A stretch of 15,187 nt of DNA from Oscillospiraceae bacterium (lineage in GTDB: Bacteria > Bacillota > Clostridia > Oscillospirales > Ruminococcaceae): assembly GCA_028694405.1 (NCBI GenBank), contig JAQUTM010000037.1:1-15187 (forward strand), in the 5' to 3' direction. Positions 7,143 through 14,684 of the stretch are shown one piece after another. Both the position numbers and the translations under genes were made by a program. Position 1 is the first letter of the stretch. The number at the start of each line of letters is the position of its first letter. Under the pieces are notes generated by a model that made no database searches, was not told the DNA's origin, and was given only the letters and a program-made list of their open reading frames with translations.

Positions 7143-7195
7143 ATGGTTAATAGTTTTTTATATAAAGTAAAACAGAAAAATAACATACTTAAATT

Positions 7196-7225
7196 TTGGC
7201 ATAACAGCTTTTTTATGCGTATAAT
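7196..7225 (+). promoter_or_regulatory. Promoter of the YitT-family gene
   Basis: A -35 TTGGCA (7196-7201), an 18-bp spacer and a consensus -10 TATAAT (7220-7225) give a predicted start near 7232. That is about 46 nt before the ATG at 7278. Confidence 0.75.
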
Positions 7226-7277
7226 AAAATAAGAGAAAAAAGCCTTTGTGCGAATATTTAATAAGGAGAGCAGGCCC

Positions 7278-8180
7278 ATGATAACAAAAGAAAAAGCCAA
7301 AGTATTTTTAGTAGATATTTTATACGACGTCATAGGTTGTGTATTATTCTCTTTGGGCATTTACACCTTTGCACTAAACGCTAATTTTGCGCCCGGCGGC
7401 GTATCCGGTTTGGCGTTAATTATAAATTACTTAAGCGGGCTGCCCATTGGTACCATTACTATTTTGCTTAACATACCCATTGTACTGGTAAGCTACAAGG
7501 TATTGGGAAAATGGTTTTTGCTTAAATCTGTAAAAACAATGCTGATATGCAGCTTTTTTTTGGATATTGTATTTCCTCATTTTCCGGTGTATATTGGCGA
7601 GGCTTTTTTGGCAAGCATCTTTACAGGCGTTTTTGTAGGTGCAGGGTGTGCCATTATCTATATGCGGGGTTCCTCTACAGGTGGCGCCGACTTTTTAATT
7701 TTAAGTGTAAAAAAGCTGTTTCCTCATTTGAGCTTAGGTCAAATTACTTTATTTATGGACGCCTGCGTAGTAGGGCTGGGCGGTCTTGTGTACGGCAATA
7801 TTGACGCTGTTTTGTACGGTATTATTGCAACCTTTGCCTCTACTCTTGTTTTAGATAAAATTATGTATGGTGCAGGTAGCGGCAAGCTGGCAATGATAAT
7901 AACCGACAACGGAATGGAAATAGCAAAGGAAATAGATAATGCCACAGGGCGCGGTGCAACGCTGTTGGAGGCAACAGGTACTTTCAGCGGCCAAAAGAAG
8001 GATATGATTATGTGTGCCTGTTCCAACCGAGAAATATACAAAGTACGCAATGCGGCGCATAAAATAGACGTCCGCGCATTGGTAATGATAACCGAGGCCA
8101 ACGAAGTTTTTGGAGAAGGGTTTCGAGAGCCTGAAATTACACAAAAGCAGGAGAAAAATCCAAACCAGAAACAACCTTAA
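7278..8180 (+). CDS. YitT family membrane protein (DUF161 + DUF2179)
   Basis: This 300-residue protein has the layout of the YitT family. An N-terminal membrane domain of about five helices (between residues 10 and 198) carries the family motifs FAPGGVSGLA (37-46) and RGSSTGGAD (130-138). A cytoplasmic DUF2179 domain (about 200-281) carries GRGATLLEATGTFSG (224-238) and ends in ITEANEVFGEGF. The family is common in Firmicutes and its transported substrate or signal is not established. The ATG at 7278 has AAGGAG (7263-7268) 9 nt upstream. An in-frame GTG at 7248 has no such support. The last 15-20 residues are polar (Q, K, N, P) and look unstructured. The gene stands alone between a + strand promoter and a convergent gap. 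No strong + strand terminator is visible after it apart from the hairpin at 8249-8279. Confidence 0.92.
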   Translation: MITKEKAKVFLVDILYDVIGCVLFSLGIYTFALNANFAPGGVSGLALIINYLSGLPIGTITILLNIPIVLVSYKVLGKWFLLKSVKTMLICSFFLDIVFPHFPVYIGEAFLASIFTGVFVGAGCAIIYMRGSSTGGADFLILSVKKLFPHLSLGQITLFMDACVVGLGGLVYGNIDAVLYGIIATFASTLVLDKIMYGAGSGKLAMIITDNGMEIAKEIDNATGRGATLLEATGTFSGQKKDMIMCACSNREIYKVRNAAHKIDVRALVMITEANEVFGEGFREPEITQKQEKNPNQKQP

Positions 8181-8248
8181 GCGTGAAGCAAAGCAAGGGA
8201 TAAGCTTTAAAAAGAGAAACAAAACCAATATATTTTACAGCAAATAAA

Positions 8249-8279
8249 AAGGCGCCTGATTTTCCACATCAGGCGCCTT
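8249..8279 (-). terminator. Intrinsic terminator of the beta-lactamase-like gene (possibly bidirectional)
   Basis: A perfect 12-bp stem (8249-8260 with 8268-8279, core GGCGCCTGAT/ATCAGGCGCC) closes a 7-nt loop. On the minus strand it is followed by TTTATTTG after a stem that ends in T. On the + strand no T-run follows, so termination of the YitT gene from this hairpin would be weak. Its loop contains most of the left element of spaced dyad copy 3. Confidence 0.82.
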
Positions 8280-8294
8280 ACTTGTTGAAAACTT
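8260..8294. repeat. Spaced dyad copy 3, interleaved with a terminator
   Basis: TTTTCCACA (8260-8268), 14 bp, then TGTTGAAAACTT (8283-8294) has the same elements and the same 14-bp spacing as the copies at 1007-1041 and 1238-1272. The left element is the loop and first 3' stem base of the terminator hairpin at 8249-8279. Pairing of the dyad arms and folding of the terminator would therefore compete. It sits 14-48 bp beyond the minus-strand stop at 8308. Confidence 0.75.
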
Positions 8295-8307
8295 TATAAA
8301 AAATAAA

Positions 8308-10089
8308 TCAAGCTTCTTTTTTGGTCTTTCCGGTAAGCACAGGGGCTACCAGCTTATTAAACCGATAGTCAATATATTCGTTTTCTGTAATGGAAAACAG
8401 TTCACCGGGCAGAGGCAAATCCATCAAACCGTCTACCTCGCGCAGCTTTAAAATGGCAGTTTCTACCGAGGGCTCTTCCCCGTATTTAACAACTAACGTC
8501 TCGTCATCTATAAAAAACAGCTTTAGGGTGCGTGTACTTGTTAACTCAATAAAGCTAATCCAAAGCTTTAAAACCAAATGTCCGTCTTCGTCATGTGTAA
8601 ACAGGCCACGGGTACCAACCGTGTAGTCTCCACATGCAAAATGCAGTAAGCTGTAGGCAGGCTGTGGCTCAAACCCGATTAAAATTTCATGTAAAATGCC
8701 TGCTTCTGTAAGGTTCATACACAGTCCTTTACCTTCGGGGTCAAAAGAAAAGTTTATTTTTTCTGCAAACCCTGCGTAACAGCCCATCATTGCCTGGGCA
8801 ATTAAAGGCAGTATTCCCGCGCGGCCGTCAAAATAATAAGTGCGGTTATGCAGCGCTTTGCAGGTGTTATAGGTAGCATCGGCTTTTGGTTTGCTAAAAA
8901 AATGTTGCAGCTTTTGTATTAACGAAGGTGAGCTTGGCAAAAGCGCTTTGCCGTAGGTTAATTGACTGCAAAGCTGAGTTAAGCTTTTGTAAGCTAAATA
9001 ATTGCGGGGCAGCGGCTGATTTGAAAAATCGGCATGAAAGGTTTTTGTAAATATAGAAAAAACCGCACTGTTGATAAAAAGGTTTTCGCTGCCTGCCGTA
9101 ATAACCAAAACAATATCCTGTTGGGGCATACATACAACATATTGTCCAAATAACCCGTTATAGATATACCCTTTGGGTTCCTCCATAATCCACAGCTGAT
9201 AGCCGTAGCCGCACTCATCTTCTTTTTCACCTTTGCTGTGTAAAACCGTAGCTTTTTCTACCCAAGCGGAGTTAATAAGCTGACGACCCTGCCACATACC
9301 CTTTTGCATATACAAAAGCCCAAGCTTTGCCATATCCTCTGTTTTTAGATAAAAGCCCCAGCCGCCTTTGCAAATTCCCATAGGACATTTTTCCCACCAA
9401 GTATTTTCTATGCCCATGGGGAAAAATAAACGCTCGGTTAAAAAGGCGTGCAGCGTCTTTCCTGTTTTACGCTGCACAATGGCACTTAACATATAGGTGT
9501 TAAGGCTGTTATAGTTAAATTTTGTACCGGGAACGCCGGCGGTATCGGCGTTAAAGTAGCTTTTTACCCAGTCGTTATCAATAACGCTGTGTCCCTCGTT
9601 AAATTTTGCTCCGCTGGTCATGGTTAATAAATGTTCTACTGTTACGCTGCGCATATTGCGAGAGGTAAGCAAAGTTATTTTATCGGAAAAAATATCAGCA
9701 ATTTTATCTGTTTCCAGCAGCAGACCGTCTTCTATTAAAAGGCCAATGGCCATGCCTGTAAGGCTTTTGCAAAGAGAGTGGGTAACATGATAATAATCTG
9801 CACGGTATGGTTTCCAGTAACCTTCGCTAATAACAGTGCCGTGGCGCAAAACCATACAGCTATGCGGGTTTCCCACAGAGTTTTGGCAAAGCTGTGTATA
9901 AAAATCTGTCAACAAACTACTGTTTATACCTTGCTGCTCGGGGGTACTGCGCGGCAAGGGCTGTGTGCTGACAGTTGGTACGCAGGCAGGCTTTTTTTCC
10001 AGGCTGGTTAAAAAAGGCGGTGGGTTTTCGTTGCTGAATATTAAGTTTTTAAAGTAGTCCAGTGCGCGCATTTGACGTTTTAATTCCAT
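8308..10089 (-). CDS. Serine hydrolase, class C beta-lactamase-related, with C-terminal extension
   Basis: The 593-residue protein has a beta-lactamase/penicillin-binding-like serine hydrolase domain over about residues 45-355. The nucleophile motif SxxK is S105-L-C-K108, in the context HVTHSLCKSLTGMAIG. The second motif is Y193-N-S195 in FNYNSLNTYML. A glycine-containing GLFGQ segment (312-316) stands where the third motif (KTG/HxG) is expected. Such proteins include esterases and peptidases as well as beta-lactamases, so antibiotic resistance should not be assumed. No signal peptide is visible, which suggests a cytoplasmic enzyme. Residues about 410-575 form an extra region I do not recognise. 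The start at 10089 has GGAGG (10099-10103) with 9-nt spacing and is preferred to the in-frame ATG at 10116. The gene is monocistronic and diverges from udk. Confidence 0.85.
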   Translation of the reverse strand: MELKRQMRALDYFKNLIFSNENPPPFLTSLEKKPACVPTVSTQPLPRSTPEQQGINSSLLTDFYTQLCQNSVGNPHSCMVLRHGTVISEGYWKPYRADYYHVTHSLCKSLTGMAIGLLIEDGLLLETDKIADIFSDKITLLTSRNMRSVTVEHLLTMTSGAKFNEGHSVIDNDWVKSYFNADTAGVPGTKFNYNSLNTYMLSAIVQRKTGKTLHAFLTERLFFPMGIENTWWEKCPMGICKGGWGFYLKTEDMAKLGLLYMQKGMWQGRQLINSAWVEKATVLHSKGEKEDECGYGYQLWIMEEPKGYIYNGLFGQYVVCMPQQDIVLVITAGSENLFINSAVFSIFTKTFHADFSNQPLPRNYLAYKSLTQLCSQLTYGKALLPSSPSLIQKLQHFFSKPKADATYNTCKALHNRTYYFDGRAGILPLIAQAMMGCYAGFAEKINFSFDPEGKGLCMNLTEAGILHEILIGFEPQPAYSLLHFACGDYTVGTRGLFTHDEDGHLVLKLWISFIELTSTRTLKLFFIDDETLVVKYGEEPSVETAILKLREVDGLMDLPLPGELFSITENEYIDYRFNKLVAPVLTGKTKKEA

Positions 10090-10103
10090 AAATGATAGCC
10101 TCC

Positions 10104-10315
10104 AAAGGCAAAACACCCTTTGTTAAGTATACGTTATTGTTATTATATGAATACAACGTAAACAAAAAGAAAAAATATAAATACGTTATTTTAATAGTAG
10201 CACAACAAAGATAAAAATTCTACAAAGCTTTGCTGTAAATTTAGTTTATACCGTAGAAAAACAGCACCGTACATGGTACAATAATTTTAAAGTGATACGC
10301 GTAGGAGAGACGTTT
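10104..10315. other. Divergent intergenic region with repeated AATAACGTAT boxes
   Basis: This AT-rich gap must hold promoters for both the minus-strand hydrolase and udk. On the minus strand the decamer AATAACGTAT occurs twice (10181-10190 and 10129-10138, start points 52 bp apart), and a related TTACGTTG lies between them. A TATAAT (10142-10147, minus strand) has no convincing -35. On the + strand a possible udk promoter is TAGAAA (10254-10259), 17 bp, then TACAAT (10277-10282). A 10-bp palindrome, CAAAGCTTTG, lies at 10223-10232. Confidence 0.55.
10254..10282 (+). promoter_or_regulatory. Candidate promoter of the udk operon
   Basis: The -10 TACAAT (10277-10282) is good, but the -35 TAGAAA (10254-10259) matches only partly, with 17-bp spacing. 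It lies 33 bp before the udk start. The call rests mainly on position. Confidence 0.4.
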
Positions 10316-10951
10316 ATGGATATAATGATTATTGGCATAGCAGGCGGCACCGGCAGTGGAAAAACAACCTTAACCAACCGCTTAAAAGAGCGCTTTCAAG
10401 AAGACGTAAGTGTAGTTTACCACGACAACTATTACAAGCGCCATGATGAGTTAACCTATGAAGAACGGTGTAAGTTAAATTATGACCACCCGGACGCTTT
10501 TGATACAGATTTAATGATACAGCACATTAACAACTTACGCCGCGGTACCCCTGTTGCGTGTCCCGTATATGATTATACCGTGCATAACCGCTCAACAGAA
10601 ACGATAACCATAAACCCCACACGGGTAATTATCGTTGAAGGAATTTTGATTTTTCAAAACGAAGAACTGCGCAATTTAATGGATATTAAAATTTTTGTGG
10701 ATACAGATGCCGATGTGCGTATTTTGCGGCGGGTACAGCGCGACGTAAAAGAACGTGGACGCAGCATTGACTCGGTAGTAAATCAATACCTTACCACCGT
10801 AAAACCAATGCACGACCAATTTGTAGAGCCCAGCAAACGTGCCAGTGATATTATTGTTTTAGAGGGCGGGCACAACATAGTGGCTTTAGATATGATTATT
10901 CAGCGGGTGTACAGCCATTTAAAACAAACTGAAAAAGAGATAGAAAAGTAA
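10316..10951 (+). CDS. udk: Uridine/cytidine kinase
   Basis: This 211-residue cytoplasmic enzyme phosphorylates uridine and cytidine to UMP and CMP in pyrimidine salvage. The P-loop GGTGSGKTT is at residues 10-18. The substrate-binding region HDNYYKR (36-42), YDHPDAFD (56-63), PVYDYTVHNR (83-92) and the VEGILIF segment (108-113) are all typical of Udk, and the length matches the family. The lid region RRVQRDVKERGRS (138-150) is intact. The ATG at 10316 has AGGAG (10303-10307) 8 nt upstream. An in-frame GTG at 10292 is less likely. The next gene starts 12 nt after the stop, so the two form an operon. Confidence 0.96.
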   Translation: MDIMIIGIAGGTGSGKTTLTNRLKERFQEDVSVVYHDNYYKRHDELTYEERCKLNYDHPDAFDTDLMIQHINNLRRGTPVACPVYDYTVHNRSTETITINPTRVIIVEGILIFQNEELRNLMDIKIFVDTDADVRILRRVQRDVKERGRSIDSVVNQYLTTVKPMHDQFVEPSKRASDIIVLEGGHNIVALDMIIQRVYSHLKQTEKEIEK

Positions 10952-10963
10952 AAGGAGTAACCC

Positions 10964-12259
10964 ATGAATGACACACCTTTTTTTCAAAAAATAGAGCGGT
11001 TAAGCCAAAGTAAAACACGCTTTCATGTGCCGGGACACAAGGGGAACATTACGGCTATACCAAAATTTGCGGCGATTTTGCCGTATGACATTACCGAAAT
11101 TGAGGGTGCCGACAATTTGCAAAACCCCACGGCTGAGCTGGCACAAAGCCAAGAAAACATGGCAAAGCTATACCAAAGCGGTGCTACGCTTTACAGCGCA
11201 AACGGCAGCACCAGCTGTATAGAGGCTATGCTAAATTTGTTTCTTTGTCCAAAGGACAAAATAATTATAGCGCGCAACTGCCACATCAGCGCTGTGCGCG
11301 CCATGGGTTTTATCGGGGCTGAGCCCATTTGGCTTTATCCCCAAAAGGCACAGCCGCAGGCGTTGGAAATTGAAAAACTTTTGTGGGATACGGACGCAAA
11401 GACAGTATACATAACCAGCCCGGATTATTACGGAAACATGGCAGATATTTCAAGTATACGCCGTGCCTGTGACAGGCATAACGCCATTTTGCTGGTAGAT
11501 AATGCGCATGGCGCACATCTTAAATTTTTGCCGCAGGACATACACCCTTTAACACTTGGTGCAGATGCCTGTACAGACAGCGCCCATAAAACGCTTCCCT
11601 GCCTTACAGGTGCTGCTATGCTGCATTTAAAAAACGCAGCTTTAGCTAAGCGTGCCCGGCAACTGTTAAACCGATACAGCAGTACGAGTCCTTCTTATTT
11701 AATATTGGCCAGCTTAGATAGCGTATGCGGCGGACTGAAAAACGGTATTTTTAACTTTGCCCATATTACAGAGCAAGTGTCGCGTATAAGAGAAGAATTT
11801 TGTGATTGGATTTTACCTGTAGATGACCCGTTTAAGATAACCCTATGCCCCGAAAAAATAGGCTATACTACCACTGAGATAAATAAAGAACTGGTTTATG
11901 ATGGTATTTACCCTGAATTTGTAAGTGACCGCTATATTGTTTTAATGGCATCTACCTCTAATACCAACATAGATTTTTCTTTGCTAAGTAAAATATTAAA
12001 AGGCTTTACGCCAAAAGCACCGCTGGTAACAGAGCTGGAAAAACTGTCTCCCCCTACCATTATGTGTAATTTGCGCGAAGCCATGTTTGCGCCCAGTATA
12101 GAAGTAAACACCTGTGTGGCGGCAGGACGCATAGCCGCAACGGTGCAAACCCCCTGCCCGCCCGGAATACCCGTAGTTGTTCCCGGAGAAAAAATAACAC
12201 CTAATATTGTCCGTATGCTTATGAAAAGTGGTATTTTAACAGTAGATGTGGTAAAATAA
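10964..12259 (+). CDS. Orn/Lys/Arg decarboxylase-family PLP enzyme, short form
   Basis: The 431-residue protein is a fold-type I pyridoxal-phosphate enzyme of the Orn/Lys/Arg decarboxylase group, which makes agmatine, cadaverine or putrescine from basic amino acids. Visible marks are FHVPGHKG (20-27), SANGSTSCIEAM (78-89), the cofactor aspartate in LVDNAHGAH (177-185), the Schiff-base lysine K209 in SAHKTLP (206-212) and the late CPPGIPVVVPGE motif (398-409). It is shorter than the Bacillus SpeA/YaaO type (about 480 residues as I recall), mostly in the C-terminal part. Which amino acid is used cannot be told from sequence. In many Firmicutes a gene of this family stands just before tmk and darA. 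Here it directly precedes darA with a 130-nt gap. A strong AAAGGAG (10950-10956) overlaps the udk stop. Confidence 0.88.
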   Translation: MNDTPFFQKIERLSQSKTRFHVPGHKGNITAIPKFAAILPYDITEIEGADNLQNPTAELAQSQENMAKLYQSGATLYSANGSTSCIEAMLNLFLCPKDKIIIARNCHISAVRAMGFIGAEPIWLYPQKAQPQALEIEKLLWDTDAKTVYITSPDYYGNMADISSIRRACDRHNAILLVDNAHGAHLKFLPQDIHPLTLGADACTDSAHKTLPCLTGAAMLHLKNAALAKRARQLLNRYSSTSPSYLILASLDSVCGGLKNGIFNFAHITEQVSRIREEFCDWILPVDDPFKITLCPEKIGYTTTEINKELVYDGIYPEFVSDRYIVLMASTSNTNIDFSLLSKILKGFTPKAPLVTELEKLSPPTIMCNLREAMFAPSIEVNTCVAAGRIAATVQTPCPPGIPVVVPGEKITPNIVRMLMKSGILTVDVVK

Positions 12260-12389
12260 AACAATAAAAAATCCAATACATACAGTAGCTATTTCCATTT
12301 AAGTGAATAAAGCTTGTTTTGCGCAGATATACTGGAAATAAGGAAAGTGTATTTTGCAAAAAACGGCCATAGAAAAGGAGTAATTTTTT
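12260..12389 (+). other. 130-nt gap before darA with a long-range inverted repeat
   Basis: TATTTCCA (12290-12297) can pair with TGGAAATA (12333-12340) around 35 nt. No T-run follows, so it is not a clear terminator, and I do not recognise a riboswitch class. A convincing promoter is not visible (TATACT at 12328-12333 lacks a -35). The ribosome binding site of darA (GGAG at 12377-12380) closes the gap. Confidence 0.4.
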
Positions 12390-12713
12390 ATGAAAATGAT
12401 TACCGCGATTGTGAATAAAGAGGACTCCGGTGCAGTTTGTAATGCACTTACAAAAGGCGGATTTTCCGTGACAAAGCTCTCTACAACAGGCGGCTTTTTA
12501 ATGGCGGGCAACATGACGCTTTTAATTGGCACCGAGGACGAAAAGGTAGATGAAGCAATCGAATTGATTGCAAGCTGCAGCCGTCAGCGCACAGAGGTAG
12601 TACCAAGCACCGCCAATTACGGTATTGGTGTTACCACTACTTATCCGTTGCAGGTTACTGTGGGCGGCGCCACCATATTTGTTACAAATGTAGAACGTTT
12701 TGAAAAATTATAA
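12390..12713 (+). CDS. darA: Cyclic di-AMP receptor DarA (PII-like, PstA)
   Basis: This 107-residue protein belongs to the PII-like c-di-AMP-binding family found in Firmicutes, a small trimeric cytoplasmic signalling protein whose partners are poorly known. Its N-terminus follows the family pattern (MKMITAIVNKED), and the ligand-binding stretch VTKLSTTGGFLMAGNMTLLIG (27-47) is clear. So is the EDEKVDEAIELI helix (49-60) and the terminal VGGATIFVTNVERF strand (91-104). The length is close to the family norm of about 109. The ATG at 12390 has GGAG 9 nt upstream. Its stop overlaps the holB start by one base (TAATG), so the two are translationally coupled. This darA-holB-ricT order is conserved in Firmicutes. 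Confidence 0.95.
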   Translation: MKMITAIVNKEDSGAVCNALTKGGFSVTKLSTTGGFLMAGNMTLLIGTEDEKVDEAIELIASCSRQRTEVVPSTANYGIGVTTTYPLQVTVGGATIFVTNVERFEKL

Positions 12714-13639
12714 TGCTGGAACAAATTGTTGGAAACACCATATTAAAAGAAAACTTACAAATTGCGCTTAAGGCCAATCGCTTGGGACACAGTGTGTTAC
12801 TGTGCGGCGAAGATGGCCTTGGGCGTGGATTTGCTGCTCGTGCGCTTGCCGCGGAATATCTGTACCCGAACGGGGGTTCCGGTGCGGCACAGGTAATGGC
12901 AGGTACCAGCCCGGAATGTGTTACCATTACAGGCGAGGGTGCAAGCGGACAAATACGCGTAGAGGCCATACGAAAAATGCGCTTAGACATTTTTGAAACT
13001 GCCTTAAGTGCCCAAGGGCGCGTAGTAATTATAAAAGATGCACAAAATCTAAATCAAAATTCTGCAAATGCGTTACTAAAGATACTGGAAGAGCCACCGG
13101 AAAGCGTGCTTTTTATTTTAACGGCAAACAGCCCGGCGGCGCTTCTGTTAACCATACGCAGCCGCTGTAATTGTTACAGCCTAATGCCCCCCACTGTTTC
13201 ACAGTGCATTGCATGGCTGCAAAGCTACGCAAAAAACCAACGAGATATTTCACTTTTGGCCACCGTGTATAACGGGCGTATCGGCAGCTGCAAAGCGGTT
13301 TGCGACAGCTCTTCTCGCAGACAGCTGCTTGAAAAAGCGTTAAAAGCCGTAGAGGCGGTAAATATGGCTGATACCTACACTCTTTTGTGTATGTTTGCAC
13401 AGCTGGAAAAGGACAAGCAGCAGGTTTTACTGCTGTTACAAGATATGATAGATATATGTGCCGCAGGTCTTTTAGGGCAAACTGCGGTAGGTTTATGTCA
13501 AATAACTTCTGCCGCCGCAGCAAAAATAATACCGCTGCTTAACGATGCGGCACTTCAAATAAATGCCAATGCAAATTTAAAGCTGGTACTAAGCGTACTG
13601 GCAGGTGCGCTGTGCAACAGCGTAATTCTTTCCGCTTGA
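12713..13639 (+). CDS. holB: DNA polymerase III delta' subunit
   Basis: The 308-residue protein is the delta' subunit of the clamp loader that places the beta clamp on DNA. Family marks are LGHSVLLCGEDG (24-35), IKDAQNLNQNSANALLKILEEPP (107-129; the Walker B position and following helix) and the sensor segment TIRSRC (147-152). The Walker A position reads GEDGLGRG (32-39), so the usual GK(T/S) is missing. The cysteines that form the small zinc module in many clamp-loader AAA+ subunits are also absent between residues 45 and 70. Delta' is not required to hydrolyse ATP in the well-studied E. coli complex, so this loss is compatible with function. Start codon and darA stop overlap by one base, with no strong ribosome binding site of its own, which points to translational coupling. 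Confidence 0.9.
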   Translation: MLEQIVGNTILKENLQIALKANRLGHSVLLCGEDGLGRGFAARALAAEYLYPNGGSGAAQVMAGTSPECVTITGEGASGQIRVEAIRKMRLDIFETALSAQGRVVIIKDAQNLNQNSANALLKILEEPPESVLFILTANSPAALLLTIRSRCNCYSLMPPTVSQCIAWLQSYAKNQRDISLLATVYNGRIGSCKAVCDSSSRRQLLEKALKAVEAVNMADTYTLLCMFAQLEKDKQQVLLLLQDMIDICAAGLLGQTAVGLCQITSAAAAKIIPLLNDAALQINANANLKLVLSVLAGALCNSVILSA

Positions 13640-13641
13640 AG

Positions 13642-13700
13642 CACCCTTTTAATTAAGCCGCAAAGGGTGGCACTAAAAACGAAGTTGGGGCGGCACCAAC
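13642..13700 (+). other. Two tandem hairpins in the holB-ricT gap
   Basis: CACCCTTT (13642-13649) pairs with AAAGGGTG (13662-13669), and GTTGG (13684-13688) pairs with CCAAC (13696-13700). Neither is followed by a T-run, so they are not classical terminators. They could be RNA processing or protection elements in a polycistronic mRNA. The first starts 2 nt after the holB stop. Confidence 0.45.
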
Positions 13701-13721
13701 AGTGATTAAGGAAACCTAAGT

Positions 13722-14597
13722 ATGACAAAAGTAATAGGTGTACGTTTTAAGCCCTCCGGCAAGGTGTATTATTTTGACCCTTGTGACACGGCTTTGGAAA
13801 AGGGCCAGTTTGTAATTGTAGATACGGCCAGAGGTACAGAGTGCGGCGAGGTAGTACAAGGTACCCACGAAGTACCCGATGCAACCATTGTAAAACCGCT
13901 AAAAGCAGTTACCCGCATTGCGGACGATATTGACATACGCCGTATGCAGCAAAACAGACAAGATGAAAAAAATGCTTTTTCCGTTTGTGAAAAGCGCATT
14001 GCGCACCACAAGCTGGAAATGAAACTGGTAGATGTGGAATATACGCTGGACCGCAGTAAAATTTTGTTCTATTTTACAGCAGACGGACGTATAGATTTTC
14101 GAGAGCTGGTAAAAGATTTGGCAGGCGTTTTTCGCACGCGCATTGAACTGCGTCAAATTGGTGTGCGTGACGAGAGTAAAATGCTGGGTGGACTTGGCAT
14201 TTGCGGGCAGCCCTTTTGCTGTAGCCGCTTTTTAAGTGATTTTCAACCCGTAAGCATAAAAATGGCAAAAGAACAAGGTTTGTCGCTTAATCCTACCAAG
14301 ATAAGCGGAAGCTGTGGACGTTTGATGTGTTGCTTGGCCTACGAACAGCCTGCCTACGAATATTTAACAGGCATTACCCCGCCGTTAAACAGTATTGTTA
14401 AAACCGCAGAGGGTGAGGGCGTTGTTACAGAAGTAAATTTAATCAGTGGTACGGTACGAGTGCTGTTGGATAAAAACACAGACGCGCCCCCCAAGCTGTT
14501 TAATCGTACAGAGGTCACCTATTTGCGAGGCGGCAAACGCGGCAAATCCGGTGGCAAAGGTACAGGCAAAGGTGAACCGGCAGAAAAGCCGGAATAA
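13722..14597 (+). CDS. ricT: RicT/YaaT, PSP1-domain regulatory protein
   Basis: The 291-residue protein is the RicT (YaaT) member of the Ric (Y) complex. In Bacillus this complex carries iron-sulfur clusters, helps RNase Y mature specific mRNAs and affects sporulation, competence and biofilm formation. Visible marks are the N-terminal VIGVRFKPSGKVYYF strand, the segment HHKLEMKLVDVEYTLDRSK (95-113), and two cysteine clusters, GLGICGQPFCCSRF (C161, C166, C167) and GSCGRLMCCLAYE (C198, C203, C204), the expected cluster ligands. The last 25 residues are Gly/Lys rich and probably unstructured. The start is supported by AAGGAA (13708-13713) at 8-nt spacing. It follows holB after 82 nt. RicA and RicF, its usual partners, are not in this window. 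Confidence 0.95.
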   Translation: MTKVIGVRFKPSGKVYYFDPCDTALEKGQFVIVDTARGTECGEVVQGTHEVPDATIVKPLKAVTRIADDIDIRRMQQNRQDEKNAFSVCEKRIAHHKLEMKLVDVEYTLDRSKILFYFTADGRIDFRELVKDLAGVFRTRIELRQIGVRDESKMLGGLGICGQPFCCSRFLSDFQPVSIKMAKEQGLSLNPTKISGSCGRLMCCLAYEQPAYEYLTGITPPLNSIVKTAEGEGVVTEVNLISGTVRVLLDKNTDAPPKLFNRTEVTYLRGGKRGKSGGKGTGKGEPAEKPE

Positions 14598-14632
14598 TTG
14601 TACCAGTTTTCATGTAAAATTTGCAGTTACTC

Positions 14633-14661
14633 TTGCAAGTTAGAATGATTATTGATAAAAT
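14633..14661 (+). promoter_or_regulatory. Promoter of the ferredoxin gene
   Basis: A -35 TTGCAA (14633-14638), a 17-bp spacer and a -10 TAAAAT (14656-14661) predict a start near 14668. That leaves a very short leader that contains the GGAGG (14672-14676) of the ferredoxin gene. Confidence 0.7.
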
Positions 14662-14684
14662 AGAAAAAAATGGAGGTGTAAACT

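Noticed and set aside
8308..10089. Antibiotic-resistance beta-lactamase
   Set aside because: The fold is shared with many esterases and peptidases, no signal peptide is seen, and no feature marks it as a true class C beta-lactamase.
10118..10138. Possible Rex redox-repressor site (TTGTTAA half)
   Set aside because: Only the left half fits TTGTTAA-N4-TTAACAA; the right half does not match.
12290..12340. Riboswitch before darA
   Set aside because: Only one 8-bp long-range stem is visible, with no conserved core of any class I know and no expression platform.
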